64,000 bases of DNA from Bacteroidetes bacterium GWF2_35_48. Its GTDB lineage: Bacteria; Bacteroidota; Bacteroidia; Bacteroidales; GWF2-35-48. The stretch spans positions 62,001-126,000 of the forward strand of contig MEOG01000088.1 of assembly GCA_001769125.1 (NCBI GenBank). Reading direction: 5' to 3'. The notes under the pieces were generated by a model. The model saw only the letters and a program-made list of their open reading frames with translations. It searched no databases and had not been told where the DNA came from. A program made the position numbers and the translations under genes. This document shows positions 46,017 through 54,046 of the stretch, piece by piece (the first letter of the stretch is position 1; every line of letters starts with the position of its first letter).

Positions 46017-46901
46017 TTACAATTTAAGATATATCCAAACCCTCACTAAAAAAATATTGACGTCTTCAACAGTCCATTTCCGGTCGCTGTGAAAAAGGGG
46101 AAGCAAGCCCGATGCTTCGTACCAGTTTTTACATAAGTTCGGGTTTCGTATATTGTTGAATAAATAGATTAACGATTGCTTTAACAGCTTGGACCATGAA
46201 TCATTGTCATTATATATTTTATCGGGAATATTCCATGCCAGACATTCTAATAAAAACGATGGGGCTTTTATATAGTCGCCGTCTTCAATCATTTTATATC
46301 TGAGTCTTTTAAATATTCTCACAAGATGTTTAAATTTGTTTTGCGTCCGGTAATTTTTTGTTTTGGCATTGGCAATATGTTGTAATGGAAAATTACTGAT
46401 CCAGTCGCCTTTATCGGTTTGAAATTTTACACCAACCTCGTAGGAATCTTTTCCCGAATATCTTCTATATTGACAGGTTGGTACAATATATTGCGCAATC
46501 CGGTTTACATTCCCCTTGACATAAATATATTTATCATTTCTCTCAATGGCTTCTTTACCGAATTTATTGACCAATGTATTTTCCACTGCAGATTTAAATT
46601 CTAAACTTGAATAATTGCAACGTGCGTTCAGGCCGAAATCGCTGTCGTTTTTTTCCTGCTGTAAATCTAAATAGAAATTGTCCATGTACCTGACATTAAT
46701 ATCTATTTCATTATTTAGTTTCACATTCGTATCATTGGAATAAGAGCCCTGTCCGAAAACCTCGATTTTCATTTTACCAAGGATTTTATCTTCATGAATA
46801 ATATCTGTAATTATTTTTACTGCATCCGAGAGTTTTTCTTCGTCCAAATCGTCCGGAGGCAAAATCCATTTATTAAAAATATCTTCTGTAAATTCCATCA
46901 A
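46017..46901 (-). CDS. CBASS-like CD-NTase nucleotidyltransferase, third catalytic Asp replaced
   Basis: 294 residues. The nucleotidyltransferase core is visible: GQGSYSNDTN (GS motif), then Glu65 and Asp67 in NNEIDINVRY, the metal-binding pair. The third acid, normally in a D-V-V-P type strand, is Tyr138 (AQYIVPTCQYRRY). The C-terminal part (about 180-290) is the helical OAS1-like half. In CBASS such enzymes make cyclic nucleotides, but no CBASS effector, HORMA, TRIP13 or Cap2/Cap3 gene is nearby. It lies between the double-glycine peptide gene and its exporter. It may modify the peptide, signal, or be an inactive scaffold. Confidence 0.8.
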   Translation of the reverse strand: MMEFTEDIFNKWILPPDDLDEEKLSDAVKIITDIIHEDKILGKMKIEVFGQGSYSNDTNVKLNNEIDINVRYMDNFYLDLQQEKNDSDFGLNARCNYSSLEFKSAVENTLVNKFGKEAIERNDKYIYVKGNVNRIAQYIVPTCQYRRYSGKDSYEVGVKFQTDKGDWISNFPLQHIANAKTKNYRTQNKFKHLVRIFKRLRYKMIEDGDYIKAPSFLLECLAWNIPDKIYNDNDSWSKLLKQSLIYLFNNIRNPNLCKNWYEASGLLPLFHSDRKWTVEDVNIFLVRVWIYLKL

Positions 46902-46949
46902 AATAGTATTTATAAAAAATGATACAATCCCATAAAATCAATCAGATTA

Positions 46950-47037
46950 CCACTAACGTAGACAAGCCACAACAGTTTAGCTGAGCATTCGACTGAGCTT
47001 ACGCTACAGTCTCATGCCAAGCTAAACAAGTTAGTGG
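46950..47037. repeat. Nested hairpin between peptide gene and nucleotidyltransferase gene
   Basis: Pairs: CCACTAAC (46950-46957) with GTTAGTGG (47030-47037); GTTTAGCT (46975-46982) with AGCTAAAC (47020-47027); then GCAT and ATGC, and GACTG with CAGTC around the centre. A second hairpin follows: GTTTTTAGT (47037-47045) with ACTAAAAAC (47073-47081). On the minus strand they come after the peptide stop and before the nucleotidyltransferase start, a place where partial termination would make peptide mRNA more abundant than exporter mRNA. Confidence 0.75.
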
Positions 47038-47117
47038 TTTTTAGTCTTGCCTATCTTTCGTCAGGTTTGACCACTAAAAACAAATTTTATGTTCTTAATA
47101 TAAGCAAATTCAAAATC

Positions 47118-47273
47118 TTAACCATTGCCCTTTGGTGGCGGAGGAGGCGGAGGTGGGGGAATCGGGTCGTCGCCTCCTCTCAGCTTTATCATTTCCTCCT
47201 TTTTCAGAACCTCTCCAATACGTTTCGACTTCTTTGTGTCAAATTTTTCTTTTAAAAATTTTCCTGTTTTCAT
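47118..47273 (-). CDS. Double-glycine leader peptide with polyproline core
   Basis: 51 codons from the ATG at 47273 to the TAA at 47118, too short for usual gene callers. Residues 1-34 form a charged leader (MKTGKFLKEKFDTKKSKRIG, then EVLKKEEMIKLRGG) that ends in Gly33-Gly34, the cut site of C39 peptidases. The core is Asp-Asp-Pro-Ile, nine Pro, then Lys-Gly-Asn-Gly. The leader resembles Bacteroidetes natural-product or secreted-peptide leaders with a K/L-rich helix before GG. It is followed on the same strand by a nucleotidyltransferase, a C39-ABC exporter and an HlyD adaptor. Nine prolines in a row would need EF-P for translation. The function of the core is unknown; no cyclase or radical SAM gene is near. 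Confidence 0.85.
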   Translation of the reverse strand: MKTGKFLKEKFDTKKSKRIGEVLKKEEMIKLRGGDDPIPPPPPPPPPKGNG

Positions 47274-47504
47274 AACTTTTATTTTTAATGATTTTTGCCT
47301 ACTCTGTTATAGCTTTTCAGCTTCCGCTATATTTATCCGGATAAGGGTATTTTTACAGTTAATCATAAAAAGGGTAAAAAGGTAAAGTGAGAATCTGAGC
47401 TATTGCCCACAGGCAGTGAGTTTTTTGACTAAAAAAAATAAAAGTATTTTATGTCTTTTAACGGGATATGATTTCATCATTTTAAGCGATTTTGATTTTT
47501 TTAC

Positions 47505-47512
47505 TACTTTTG
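47505..47512 (+). promoter_or_regulatory. Candidate -7 promoter box TACTTTTG for the CHAT gene
   Basis: It matches TAnnTTTG and lies 46 bases before the first possible start codon of the TPR-CHAT gene. A TTTG at 47491-47494 is too close for a -33 box, so the upstream element is unclear and may be read by the nearby ECF sigma factor. Confidence 0.45.
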
Positions 47513-47557
47513 TTTGCAGTATCATTTTATTTTTGAAACCCGATAATCTTCATTGTA

Positions 47558-50500
47558 TTGAAATTCATTTTACACATAGACTATAAATTGTACTCAAAAC
47601 GGGTAAATTATTTACTTTGCAAACTTGTGAGGACTCTTCCCGCATGCGAAGGAAGACCCAACAGGTTTGTCACATTATTTCCTGCCTTTAGGATCCTATT
47701 TTTCGTATTTTTTTTTACATTTACTTTTCCTGCAACCTATTCACAAAACAGGGAAGGCGATTCATTATCCATAACCGGTCTGAAATTTTATAAGGCGCTG
47801 GTACATCTGAATTCCTGCAGATATGACAGCGCATTAACAGGGTTTGATAAGGTACTTTCGGTTTATAAAACACAAAAGGATACTTTTCATATATTTCTTT
47901 GTTTTACTAATTTGGGTTTATGTTATTGCGGAAAATCAGATATCAAACAGGCGGAGAAATATCTGCAATTAGCAACACCTTTACAAAAGAAGCTTTCCGG
48001 GGAATTGACTTTAATGAATTTATTAAAATTGAAAAACCAAATTGCTTTTCAGAAAAAGGATTATGAAGAGGCGATTAATAGCAGCGCAGAAATTCTGAAA
48101 CTTCTTCTGAAGCAAAAAAAAGACAGTTTAGAAATCGCAAGAAACTACATCATGCTTGGTTATTGCTATTACCTGACGAATGATTTTGAAAAAGCGCTGA
48201 CTTTTTATTATGATGCTGAAGAATATATTTCAAAGACATTCGGAAAAAATTATTATTTGCTTGGTTCCGTATATACTACAATGGCTTTAATATTTTATGG
48301 AAAAGCGGAATATGAAAAGGCTCTTTTATTTTACAGCAAAGCATTAAATATTTTATCCGGGAATTATGGAAAAGAATATCCCGGGCTTGGAATAATTTAT
48401 AACTACATTGGCTTATCTTATTATTCTTTGAAAAATTACCAACTGGCTTTATCCTATATGAACAAGTGCCGGTTAATCTATGAAAAAAACAAAAGCGAAC
48501 AGCTCGGGTATAACTATGATTACCTGGCACGCACGTATCAGAAATTACACAACTATGCAGAAGCTGAAAAATATTTTTTTAAAGGCATTGAATTATTTTT
48601 AAAAAAACAGCATAAAGACATTGGCAACCTGTCTGATTTATATCTGAATCTTGGCGATCTGTATATAGAAAGCGGCGATACCTGTAAAGGGTACAAGTAT
48701 TATAAAAAAGCGAATTTTATCCTTAAAGATAAAAAAAAACAATATCCCGTTATTGTATCAAAATCATTTACCCGGCTTGGAGATTACTGTTGCAAAAAAA
48801 AACAATATAAAAAAGCACTGGAATTTTATCAGGAAGCGCTGATAGCCATTTCAGAAAATTTCAAGAATAAGGATTATTATACCAATCCCAACGATCCTGA
48901 ATATATTTCAGGCAAGCAATTTTTTTCGGTTCTGAAAAATAAAGCTTCGGCCTTGCTGAATTATTATTTTATTTCTGGGAATAAAAAAGATTTGGAAGCA
49001 TGTCTCTCTACTTATGAGCTGCTCATGCGGGCGTTAAATCAAGCCCGTATAGGCTTCCTCTCTTCCGGGGATAAATTATTTTTTACGGAAAACTACAGGG
49101 AAATTTTTATCAATGCTCTTCATTCTGCTTACCTGCTTTATAAAATTACAGGCAATACGGGATATAAGGAAAAAGCGTTTTCAATTGCTGGTCAGGGAAA
49201 AGCCGCTGTTTTATTATCGTATATTCATGATGCTGCGGCAAAAATTTCAGGCAATGTTCCATTATCCGAAAGGGAAAAAGAGCGGTTCCTGAACCAAAAA
49301 ACATCTGCTTATAAAAAATATATTTATGAAGAAAAATTAAAGGCTTCGCCCGATGAAAATAAGCTGAACACTTACACCTCGAGATTATTTTATTTAGAAA
49401 AAAGTTACGATTCTCTTATTGCTGTATTTGAAAATAAATATCCTAAATATTATAAATTAAAATATGATTTCACAGTACCGGAAATTTCATCCGTTCAAAA
49501 ACAATTGGCGGCAGACCAGGCACTGGTTGAATATACGGTAGCCGATACAGCGGTTTATATTTTTGTGTGTACGCAAAACCGGTTTGAAGCTATGGCTATC
49601 TGCATTGACAGCTCTTTTAAAAAAAAACTGGCTGTCTATCAAAGCAGGTTTTCAACCTCCCAGCTACAGTGCCAAAGTGCGGAGGACCTTAAGCAATTTG
49701 CAGAAGCTGCTTATTCATTATATGCCTGTTTGATCGGACCGATAGAGACTGTGGTTAAAAATAAAAGACTCATTATTGTTCCCGACGATTGCCTCGGCAC
49801 AATGAGCTTCGATGCACTTTTGTACAGACCTGCCTGCAAAAATGAAAACTACAGGGATTTGTCATACCTGATAAAAAAATACGCTTTGAGTTATTATTAT
49901 TCATCCGCATTATTTTCCGTGAGTAAAAGACAAAATAGCATGAATCATTCCCTGCTGGCATTTGCCCCTGATTACAGCAATTATTCTTCTGTTGACAATA
50001 CAGGGTTCTCAGATTTGCATAAACGTGGCGTTGACCTTAGACCCATACGGAGAACAATGGATGAGATAAAAAATATATCCGGCATTACCGATTGCGATAT
50101 TTTAAGTGGCGAAGCGGCAACAGAAGAGAATTTTAAAAAAAATGCATGCTCATACGGAATACTTCATTTGGCCATGCACACAGTGATTGATAACGAAAAT
50201 CCGTTGTATTCCAAATTGGTGTTTACCCCGGGCGCCGATAAAAAAGAAGACGGTTTACTTAATGCCTATGAATTATATAATATGGATATCGGTTCCTGCC
50301 TGATTGTGCTGAGTGCCTGCAATACCGGATGCGGAAAACTTTATAGGGGAGAAGGGACGATGAGCCTTGCCCGCGCTTTTATATATGCCGGTTGCCCGGG
50401 TATAGTAATGACGCTTTGGACAGTTGATGACAATTCGGGTGCTGCGCTTATGAGAAATTTCTACTCTAAACTTGCCGTAGGTATGACCAAAGACGAAGCG

Positions 50501-50731
50501 TTACGCCATGCCAAACTCGATTTTCTCGCCAGATGCGATGATACCAAGGCTTTTCCTTATTTTTGGGCGGCTTATGTAAGTATCGGCGATTCTTCGCCAT
50601 TCGTATTAAAAGAAAATCGTAAATGGTATTATATAGCGGCTTCTTTTACAGTTTTAATGTTGGTGATTCTTTTTATACTCTTTGTTATTTCGAAAAGAAA
50701 AAAGAAAGTCAACGTTTTAAACAATGAATAA
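47558..50731 (+). CDS. Secreted, membrane-anchored TPR-CHAT protease
   Basis: 1057 residues if it starts at the TTG at 47558. There is no ATG before the signal-like segment (about residues 47-62, RILFFVFFFTFTFPATYS), so a GTG at 47627 is an alternative. TPR repeats cover about 70-450. The C-terminal CHAT domain is a caspase-like Cys protease with His874 (HLAMH) and Cys921 (LSACNTG). A membrane helix near the end (WYYIAASFTVLMLVILFILF) and a Lys-rich tail follow. It would sit in the periplasm with a cytoplasmic tail. It is divergent from the double-glycine peptide operon and overlaps the anti-sigma-like gene tail-to-tail by 23 bases. Confidence 0.9.
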   Translation: MKFILHIDYKLYSKRVNYLLCKLVRTLPACEGRPNRFVTLFPAFRILFFVFFFTFTFPATYSQNREGDSLSITGLKFYKALVHLNSCRYDSALTGFDKVLSVYKTQKDTFHIFLCFTNLGLCYCGKSDIKQAEKYLQLATPLQKKLSGELTLMNLLKLKNQIAFQKKDYEEAINSSAEILKLLLKQKKDSLEIARNYIMLGYCYYLTNDFEKALTFYYDAEEYISKTFGKNYYLLGSVYTTMALIFYGKAEYEKALLFYSKALNILSGNYGKEYPGLGIIYNYIGLSYYSLKNYQLALSYMNKCRLIYEKNKSEQLGYNYDYLARTYQKLHNYAEAEKYFFKGIELFLKKQHKDIGNLSDLYLNLGDLYIESGDTCKGYKYYKKANFILKDKKKQYPVIVSKSFTRLGDYCCKKKQYKKALEFYQEALIAISENFKNKDYYTNPNDPEYISGKQFFSVLKNKASALLNYYFISGNKKDLEACLSTYELLMRALNQARIGFLSSGDKLFFTENYREIFINALHSAYLLYKITGNTGYKEKAFSIAGQGKAAVLLSYIHDAAAKISGNVPLSEREKERFLNQKTSAYKKYIYEEKLKASPDENKLNTYTSRLFYLEKSYDSLIAVFENKYPKYYKLKYDFTVPEISSVQKQLAADQALVEYTVADTAVYIFVCTQNRFEAMAICIDSSFKKKLAVYQSRFSTSQLQCQSAEDLKQFAEAAYSLYACLIGPIETVVKNKRLIIVPDDCLGTMSFDALLYRPACKNENYRDLSYLIKKYALSYYYSSALFSVSKRQNSMNHSLLAFAPDYSNYSSVDNTGFSDLHKRGVDLRPIRRTMDEIKNISGITDCDILSGEAATEENFKKNACSYGILHLAMHTVIDNENPLYSKLVFTPGADKKEDGLLNAYELYNMDIGSCLIVLSACNTGCGKLYRGEGTMSLARAFIYAGCPGIVMTLWTVDDNSGAALMRNFYSKLAVGMTKDEALRHAKLDFLARCDDTKAFPYFWAAYVSIGDSSPFVLKENRKWYYIAASFTVLMLVILFILFVISKRKKKVNVLNNE

Positions 50732-51515
50732 TTTCTTCGGATTTACCCTTATAATATTCATTTGTGAGCAGTTGTTCAAAATTACGTAATGCTGCTTTCG
50801 GGTTATTGATCTTTGAATAGCAAAAACCTTGATACCATATTGCATGCGATAAAAACAGCCTGTCTTGTTTGTCAATTATTATCTGAAGCTTAACAATAGC
50901 TTCGTTAAATTTTTCTGTTTCCATCAGGGCTATGGACGAGTAAAAAAGTGCGAGTATATTATTTTTATCAGTAGCCAGAACCTGGTTGAAGAGAGAGAGA
51001 GAGCCCTTATAATCGCCTTTTTCGTAAAGTATGAATGCATTTTCCAAAACAGGATTCAACCCGGATTCTCCGGACCTGACAATAGAAACAGGTTCATAGG
51101 GTTTGTAATATTCGGCAAAAATTTTGTCATGCGAAGTAGACGCATTTTGATAAAACAATAAGACGACAGTGGCAATTATGATGATGCCCGAAATTGAAGC
51201 GGCAGCATACCATAACGGGGAAAAACCGGTTTTTTTCAGTTTAACGGGTCGCTCATTTTTAACAGAATCTTTTTCTTCATCCTGAAACTCTTGCATCACT
51301 TTATCATGTATGAAATTTAATTGTTTTTCCAGCTTTTCTTCTTCCGTAAGTTCATGAATGAAATAATGATTTATTTCTTTATGTAAATTAAGCAGATCTG
51401 CCAGTTCGGGTTCTGTTTCAAGCCTTTTTTCAAACCCAAAGAGTTCTTTTTCCTGCATCTCGCCTGATAAATATTGTTCAATTAACGTCGTATTTTTTTT
51501 ATTCGGTAGATTCAT
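50709..51515 (-). CDS. Anti-sigma-like membrane protein with TPR domain
   Basis: 268 residues. The N-terminal cytoplasmic part (1-100) opens with the Bacteroidetes anti-sigma-like helix (IEQYLSGEMQEKELFGFEKRL), lacking a zinc motif. One membrane helix (about 103-123, ISGIIIIATVVLLFY) is followed by a periplasmic TPR region (about 155-265, LENAFILYEKGDYKGSLSLF). It starts four bases after the sigma factor stop, so it is very likely that sigma factor's partner. Its periplasmic TPR half could sense the TPR-CHAT protein encoded next to it. Confidence 0.82.
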   Translation of the reverse strand: MNLPNKKNTTLIEQYLSGEMQEKELFGFEKRLETEPELADLLNLHKEINHYFIHELTEEEKLEKQLNFIHDKVMQEFQDEEKDSVKNERPVKLKKTGFSPLWYAAASISGIIIIATVVLLFYQNASTSHDKIFAEYYKPYEPVSIVRSGESGLNPVLENAFILYEKGDYKGSLSLFNQVLATDKNNILALFYSSIALMETEKFNEAIVKLQIIIDKQDRLFLSHAIWYQGFCYSKINNPKAALRNFEQLLTNEYYKGKSEEIIHCLKR

Positions 51516-51519
51516 GGCT

Positions 51520-52161
51520 TTAGATTAAAATTAATTCCTGTTTTTTAATCAGTTCTTTATAATCCGGGTCGTTTTTGATGCAGGAAACAAGATATTCCTT
51601 GCATTGGTATCTTCGGGCTTTTACCGATTCAGCACTTTTAAACTTTAATCTTGTTTTAATCCTGTTATCCGGAATTTGACTAAAAAATAACTTCAGCAAT
51701 ACTTTACAGTCTTTACCTAGCTTCTTAAAATGTAACCGGAACAACTGTGTTTTCTTTAATTCAAGATATTTATTTTCAAAATCTTCAATTGCATTTATGT
51801 TTTCGGAAAAAAATGATCCCTTGTCATAAAATATTTCGTAATCTATCAAAACCTCGCTTCTTGTTTTTTTGATTTGTAGTTGCTGTAACCACAGAATGCG
51901 GCAAACCGAAAAAAAATAGGTGTTAAAATCGCAGGTTAAATCAAATTTTGGCTTGGTAATATTTTTAAAAATAATAATAAGAGCATCCTGAATAATATCT
52001 TTCACTTCTGATTCGGAGCCGTTGTTTGCTAATATCATACTGGCTACAGTCCGATAATTCGATTTATATATATAATACAGGATGATATTTTCTTTCCTTC
52101 GAAAACCCTGTATTATCTCACTATTCGTATAAGTTTTCATCGATTTGGTATCTGTACTCAA
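51520..52161 (-). CDS. ECF-type sigma-70 factor
   Basis: 213 residues. The region 2 pattern includes YYIYKSNYRTVASMIL and SEVKDIIQDALIIIFKNI (the DxxQD-like helix), with RILWLQQLQ as the region 2.4-like part. The C-terminal region 4 is divergent but has a helix-turn-helix-like stretch (AESVKARRYQCKEYL). Met8 is an alternative start. It sits first in a two-gene unit with a membrane anti-sigma-like protein. It may control the peptide and CHAT genes; I see no confirmed shared promoter. Confidence 0.85.
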   Translation of the reverse strand: MSTDTKSMKTYTNSEIIQGFRRKENIILYYIYKSNYRTVASMILANNGSESEVKDIIQDALIIIFKNITKPKFDLTCDFNTYFFSVCRILWLQQLQIKKTRSEVLIDYEIFYDKGSFFSENINAIEDFENKYLELKKTQLFRLHFKKLGKDCKVLLKLFFSQIPDNRIKTRLKFKSAESVKARRYQCKEYLVSCIKNDPDYKELIKKQELILI

Positions 52162-52611
52162 AATTGAAACCTTTATTTTACATTTGCAATTTCTATTTTT
52201 TATCTTTACTCACTTTGGGATAATTGTTATTACCCGCACAGTTCCCGGCTGTATGCAATATATTATTGCTTTACTCAGGAATAATTCTCCGAATGGCAAA
52301 GTTACAATTTTTCATTATCGTTTCCAATAATGATTTAATAACTCACATTACGCAAAAAACTAAAAAAGACACGAATTTCACGAATTTTCACTAAAAAAAG
52401 TACAATGAGGGAATTAGTTTATGTATGTAAAGGTGACATACCAAATAATTGGTATTTGCATGGAAGTGTAAAGAGTTCACGGGAAGGAATATCCTGGAGT
52501 GGTTTATAAGTCAGTTTAGCACTTATTATGATAATTAGTGTAATTCGTGTCAAAAAACTTAAGCGTAACATCAGATAATAAGTATATTTGTTGACTTAAA
52601 AATTTAGGCTA
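52162..52611. other. Intergenic region with an inverted repeat
   Basis: 450 bases between the divergent sigma factor and response regulator genes. GACACGAATT (52368-52377) and its complement in GTGTAATTCGTGTC (52538-52551) form a loose fold-back. The same 14-mer occurs at 57855-57868, ahead of the paralogous response regulator, so it may be regulatory or a dispersed repeat. No gene seen. Confidence 0.6.
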
Positions 52612-53691
52612 ATGAAAAAAGTTCTTATTATTGAAGACGATCCTATTCTCCGTGAAAATACTGTTGAATTTTTAAAAGAAGAAGGCTTTGAAACCTTTGC
52701 GGCTAAAGATGGTTCATCAGGTGTACAACAAGCGTTGGAAATTATTCCTGATATTATTCTTTGTGATATTTCCATGCCTAAGATGGACGGATATGAGGTA
52801 TTTAAAACATTGCAATCCATTCCTTCAACTTCAACCGTTCCGTTTATTTTTCTCACAGCCAAAATACAAAGAGACGATATCCGGCTCGGTATGCAACTGG
52901 GAGCAGACGATTATATTACCAAACCTTATTCCTTCGACGATCTTCTCACTTCCATACAGGTTCGTCTCGAAAAATCTGAACGATTATCCAACTCGTTTGA
53001 TAACAAATTTATGGCGCTTATTGATAATCCCATGCTGGGGGTATTTATTTTACAAGGCGAAAAATTTAGTTATATCAATTCACGTTTTGCTAAACTATTG
53101 GAATACGATTCTGATAAGGAGATTCTCGGTAAGTCAATCAATAATTTTATTGATGATGAGTACAAACAAAAATTAGCCGAAAAAATTCAATTATGCCAAA
53201 AAGGAGTTTACAATTCACATTATTTCAGGGCGCGTTTGAAAACAGCAAATAATCAACCGATAAATGTTACTATTTTTACTTCATCTGTAAACCTGAAAGG
53301 AGTGAACAGCATAATAGGTTATGTGCTGAAAGATTCAGGTAATATCAGCTTTGAACAGTTGAACGACGGGGATTCCATTACTGACCAGATTACAGAAGCT
53401 ATAAACTATTTTACCATTCAGAAGAATGTTAAACCCAGCGATCTGGTAAAAATAGTACAGGAAAAATGTAAATCTGATACAATGCTTAACCCTGATGAAC
53501 TGACAAAACGTGAAATAGAAATCATCAAACTTATTGCAGTGGGTATGTCTAACAAAGAAATTGCAGATAAGTTGTTTGTCAGCCAGCGAACCATTGACAG
53601 TCATAAAGCAAATATACTTATGAAATCCGGGGTGAAACATACAGCGGCGTTGATGATTTATGCAATGAAAAATAATATTTTAAATTATTAA
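52612..53691 (+). CDS. Response regulator, REC-PAS-LuxR
   Basis: 359 residues. The receiver domain (1-120) has Asp9/Asp10, phosphoacceptor Asp52 (LCDISMPKMDG) and Lys104. A PAS domain (about 130-250, NPMLGVFILQGEKFSYINSR) follows, then a LuxR-type helix-turn-helix (about 295-355, LTKREIEIIKLIAVGMSNKEI). It probably binds DNA when phosphorylated by a nearby PAS/GAF kinase. It is a close paralogue of the regulator at 57924, and together they bracket the kinase at 54047. Confidence 0.95.
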   Translation: MKKVLIIEDDPILRENTVEFLKEEGFETFAAKDGSSGVQQALEIIPDIILCDISMPKMDGYEVFKTLQSIPSTSTVPFIFLTAKIQRDDIRLGMQLGADDYITKPYSFDDLLTSIQVRLEKSERLSNSFDNKFMALIDNPMLGVFILQGEKFSYINSRFAKLLEYDSDKEILGKSINNFIDDEYKQKLAEKIQLCQKGVYNSHYFRARLKTANNQPINVTIFTSSVNLKGVNSIIGYVLKDSGNISFEQLNDGDSITDQITEAINYFTIQKNVKPSDLVKIVQEKCKSDTMLNPDELTKREIEIIKLIAVGMSNKEIADKLFVSQRTIDSHKANILMKSGVKHTAALMIYAMKNNILNY

Positions 53692-53899
53692 ACTCCGCTC
53701 ATTGTCTCTTCTATTTATTCCGTTTAAGTTACTCTTCAAAAAAATACAAATTGTAAAAAACACAAATTACCATACAAGAGTCTCTAATACCCCTATGGAA
53801 AATATGTGAATTTTGCAATTCAATTAGATAACTTCGTAATACTTACCATTTTTAATTCAGGCAATTTTGTTCTGCAATTAAGTATACCACACCCGGTCA

Positions 53900-53975
53900 T
53901 CAATTGCGCTTTGGAAAAATCCTTGAGGTCTCCATTGGATAGGCACGATGAGACCTCAAGGGTTTAAGCGATTGA
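53900..53975. repeat. Hairpin repeat upstream of PAS kinase
   Basis: Arms CCTTGAGGTCTC (53921-53932) and GAGACCTCAAGG (53950-53961) are perfect. Outer TCAATTGCGCTT (53900-53911) pairs with AAGCGATTGA (53966-53975), with a 2-base difference. It lies in the 355-base gap between regulator and kinase. It has no T-run, so it is a repeat rather than a clear terminator. Confidence 0.75.
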
Positions 53976-54046
53976 GAAATTGTAGATGGTAAGAGCATGG
54001 ATTAATTACAACAGGTCTATTACTCTTCTTTTAAAAATATAAAAAA

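Noticed and set aside
46017-46901. Full CBASS antiphage operon
   Set aside because: Only a CD-NTase-like gene is present; no effector or ancillary Cap gene lies within 5 kb, and the third catalytic acid is missing.
47034-47385. Plus-strand glycine-rich frames (poly-Gly)
   Set aside because: They are the complement of the polyproline codons of the minus-strand double-glycine peptide gene, which has a better leader and context.
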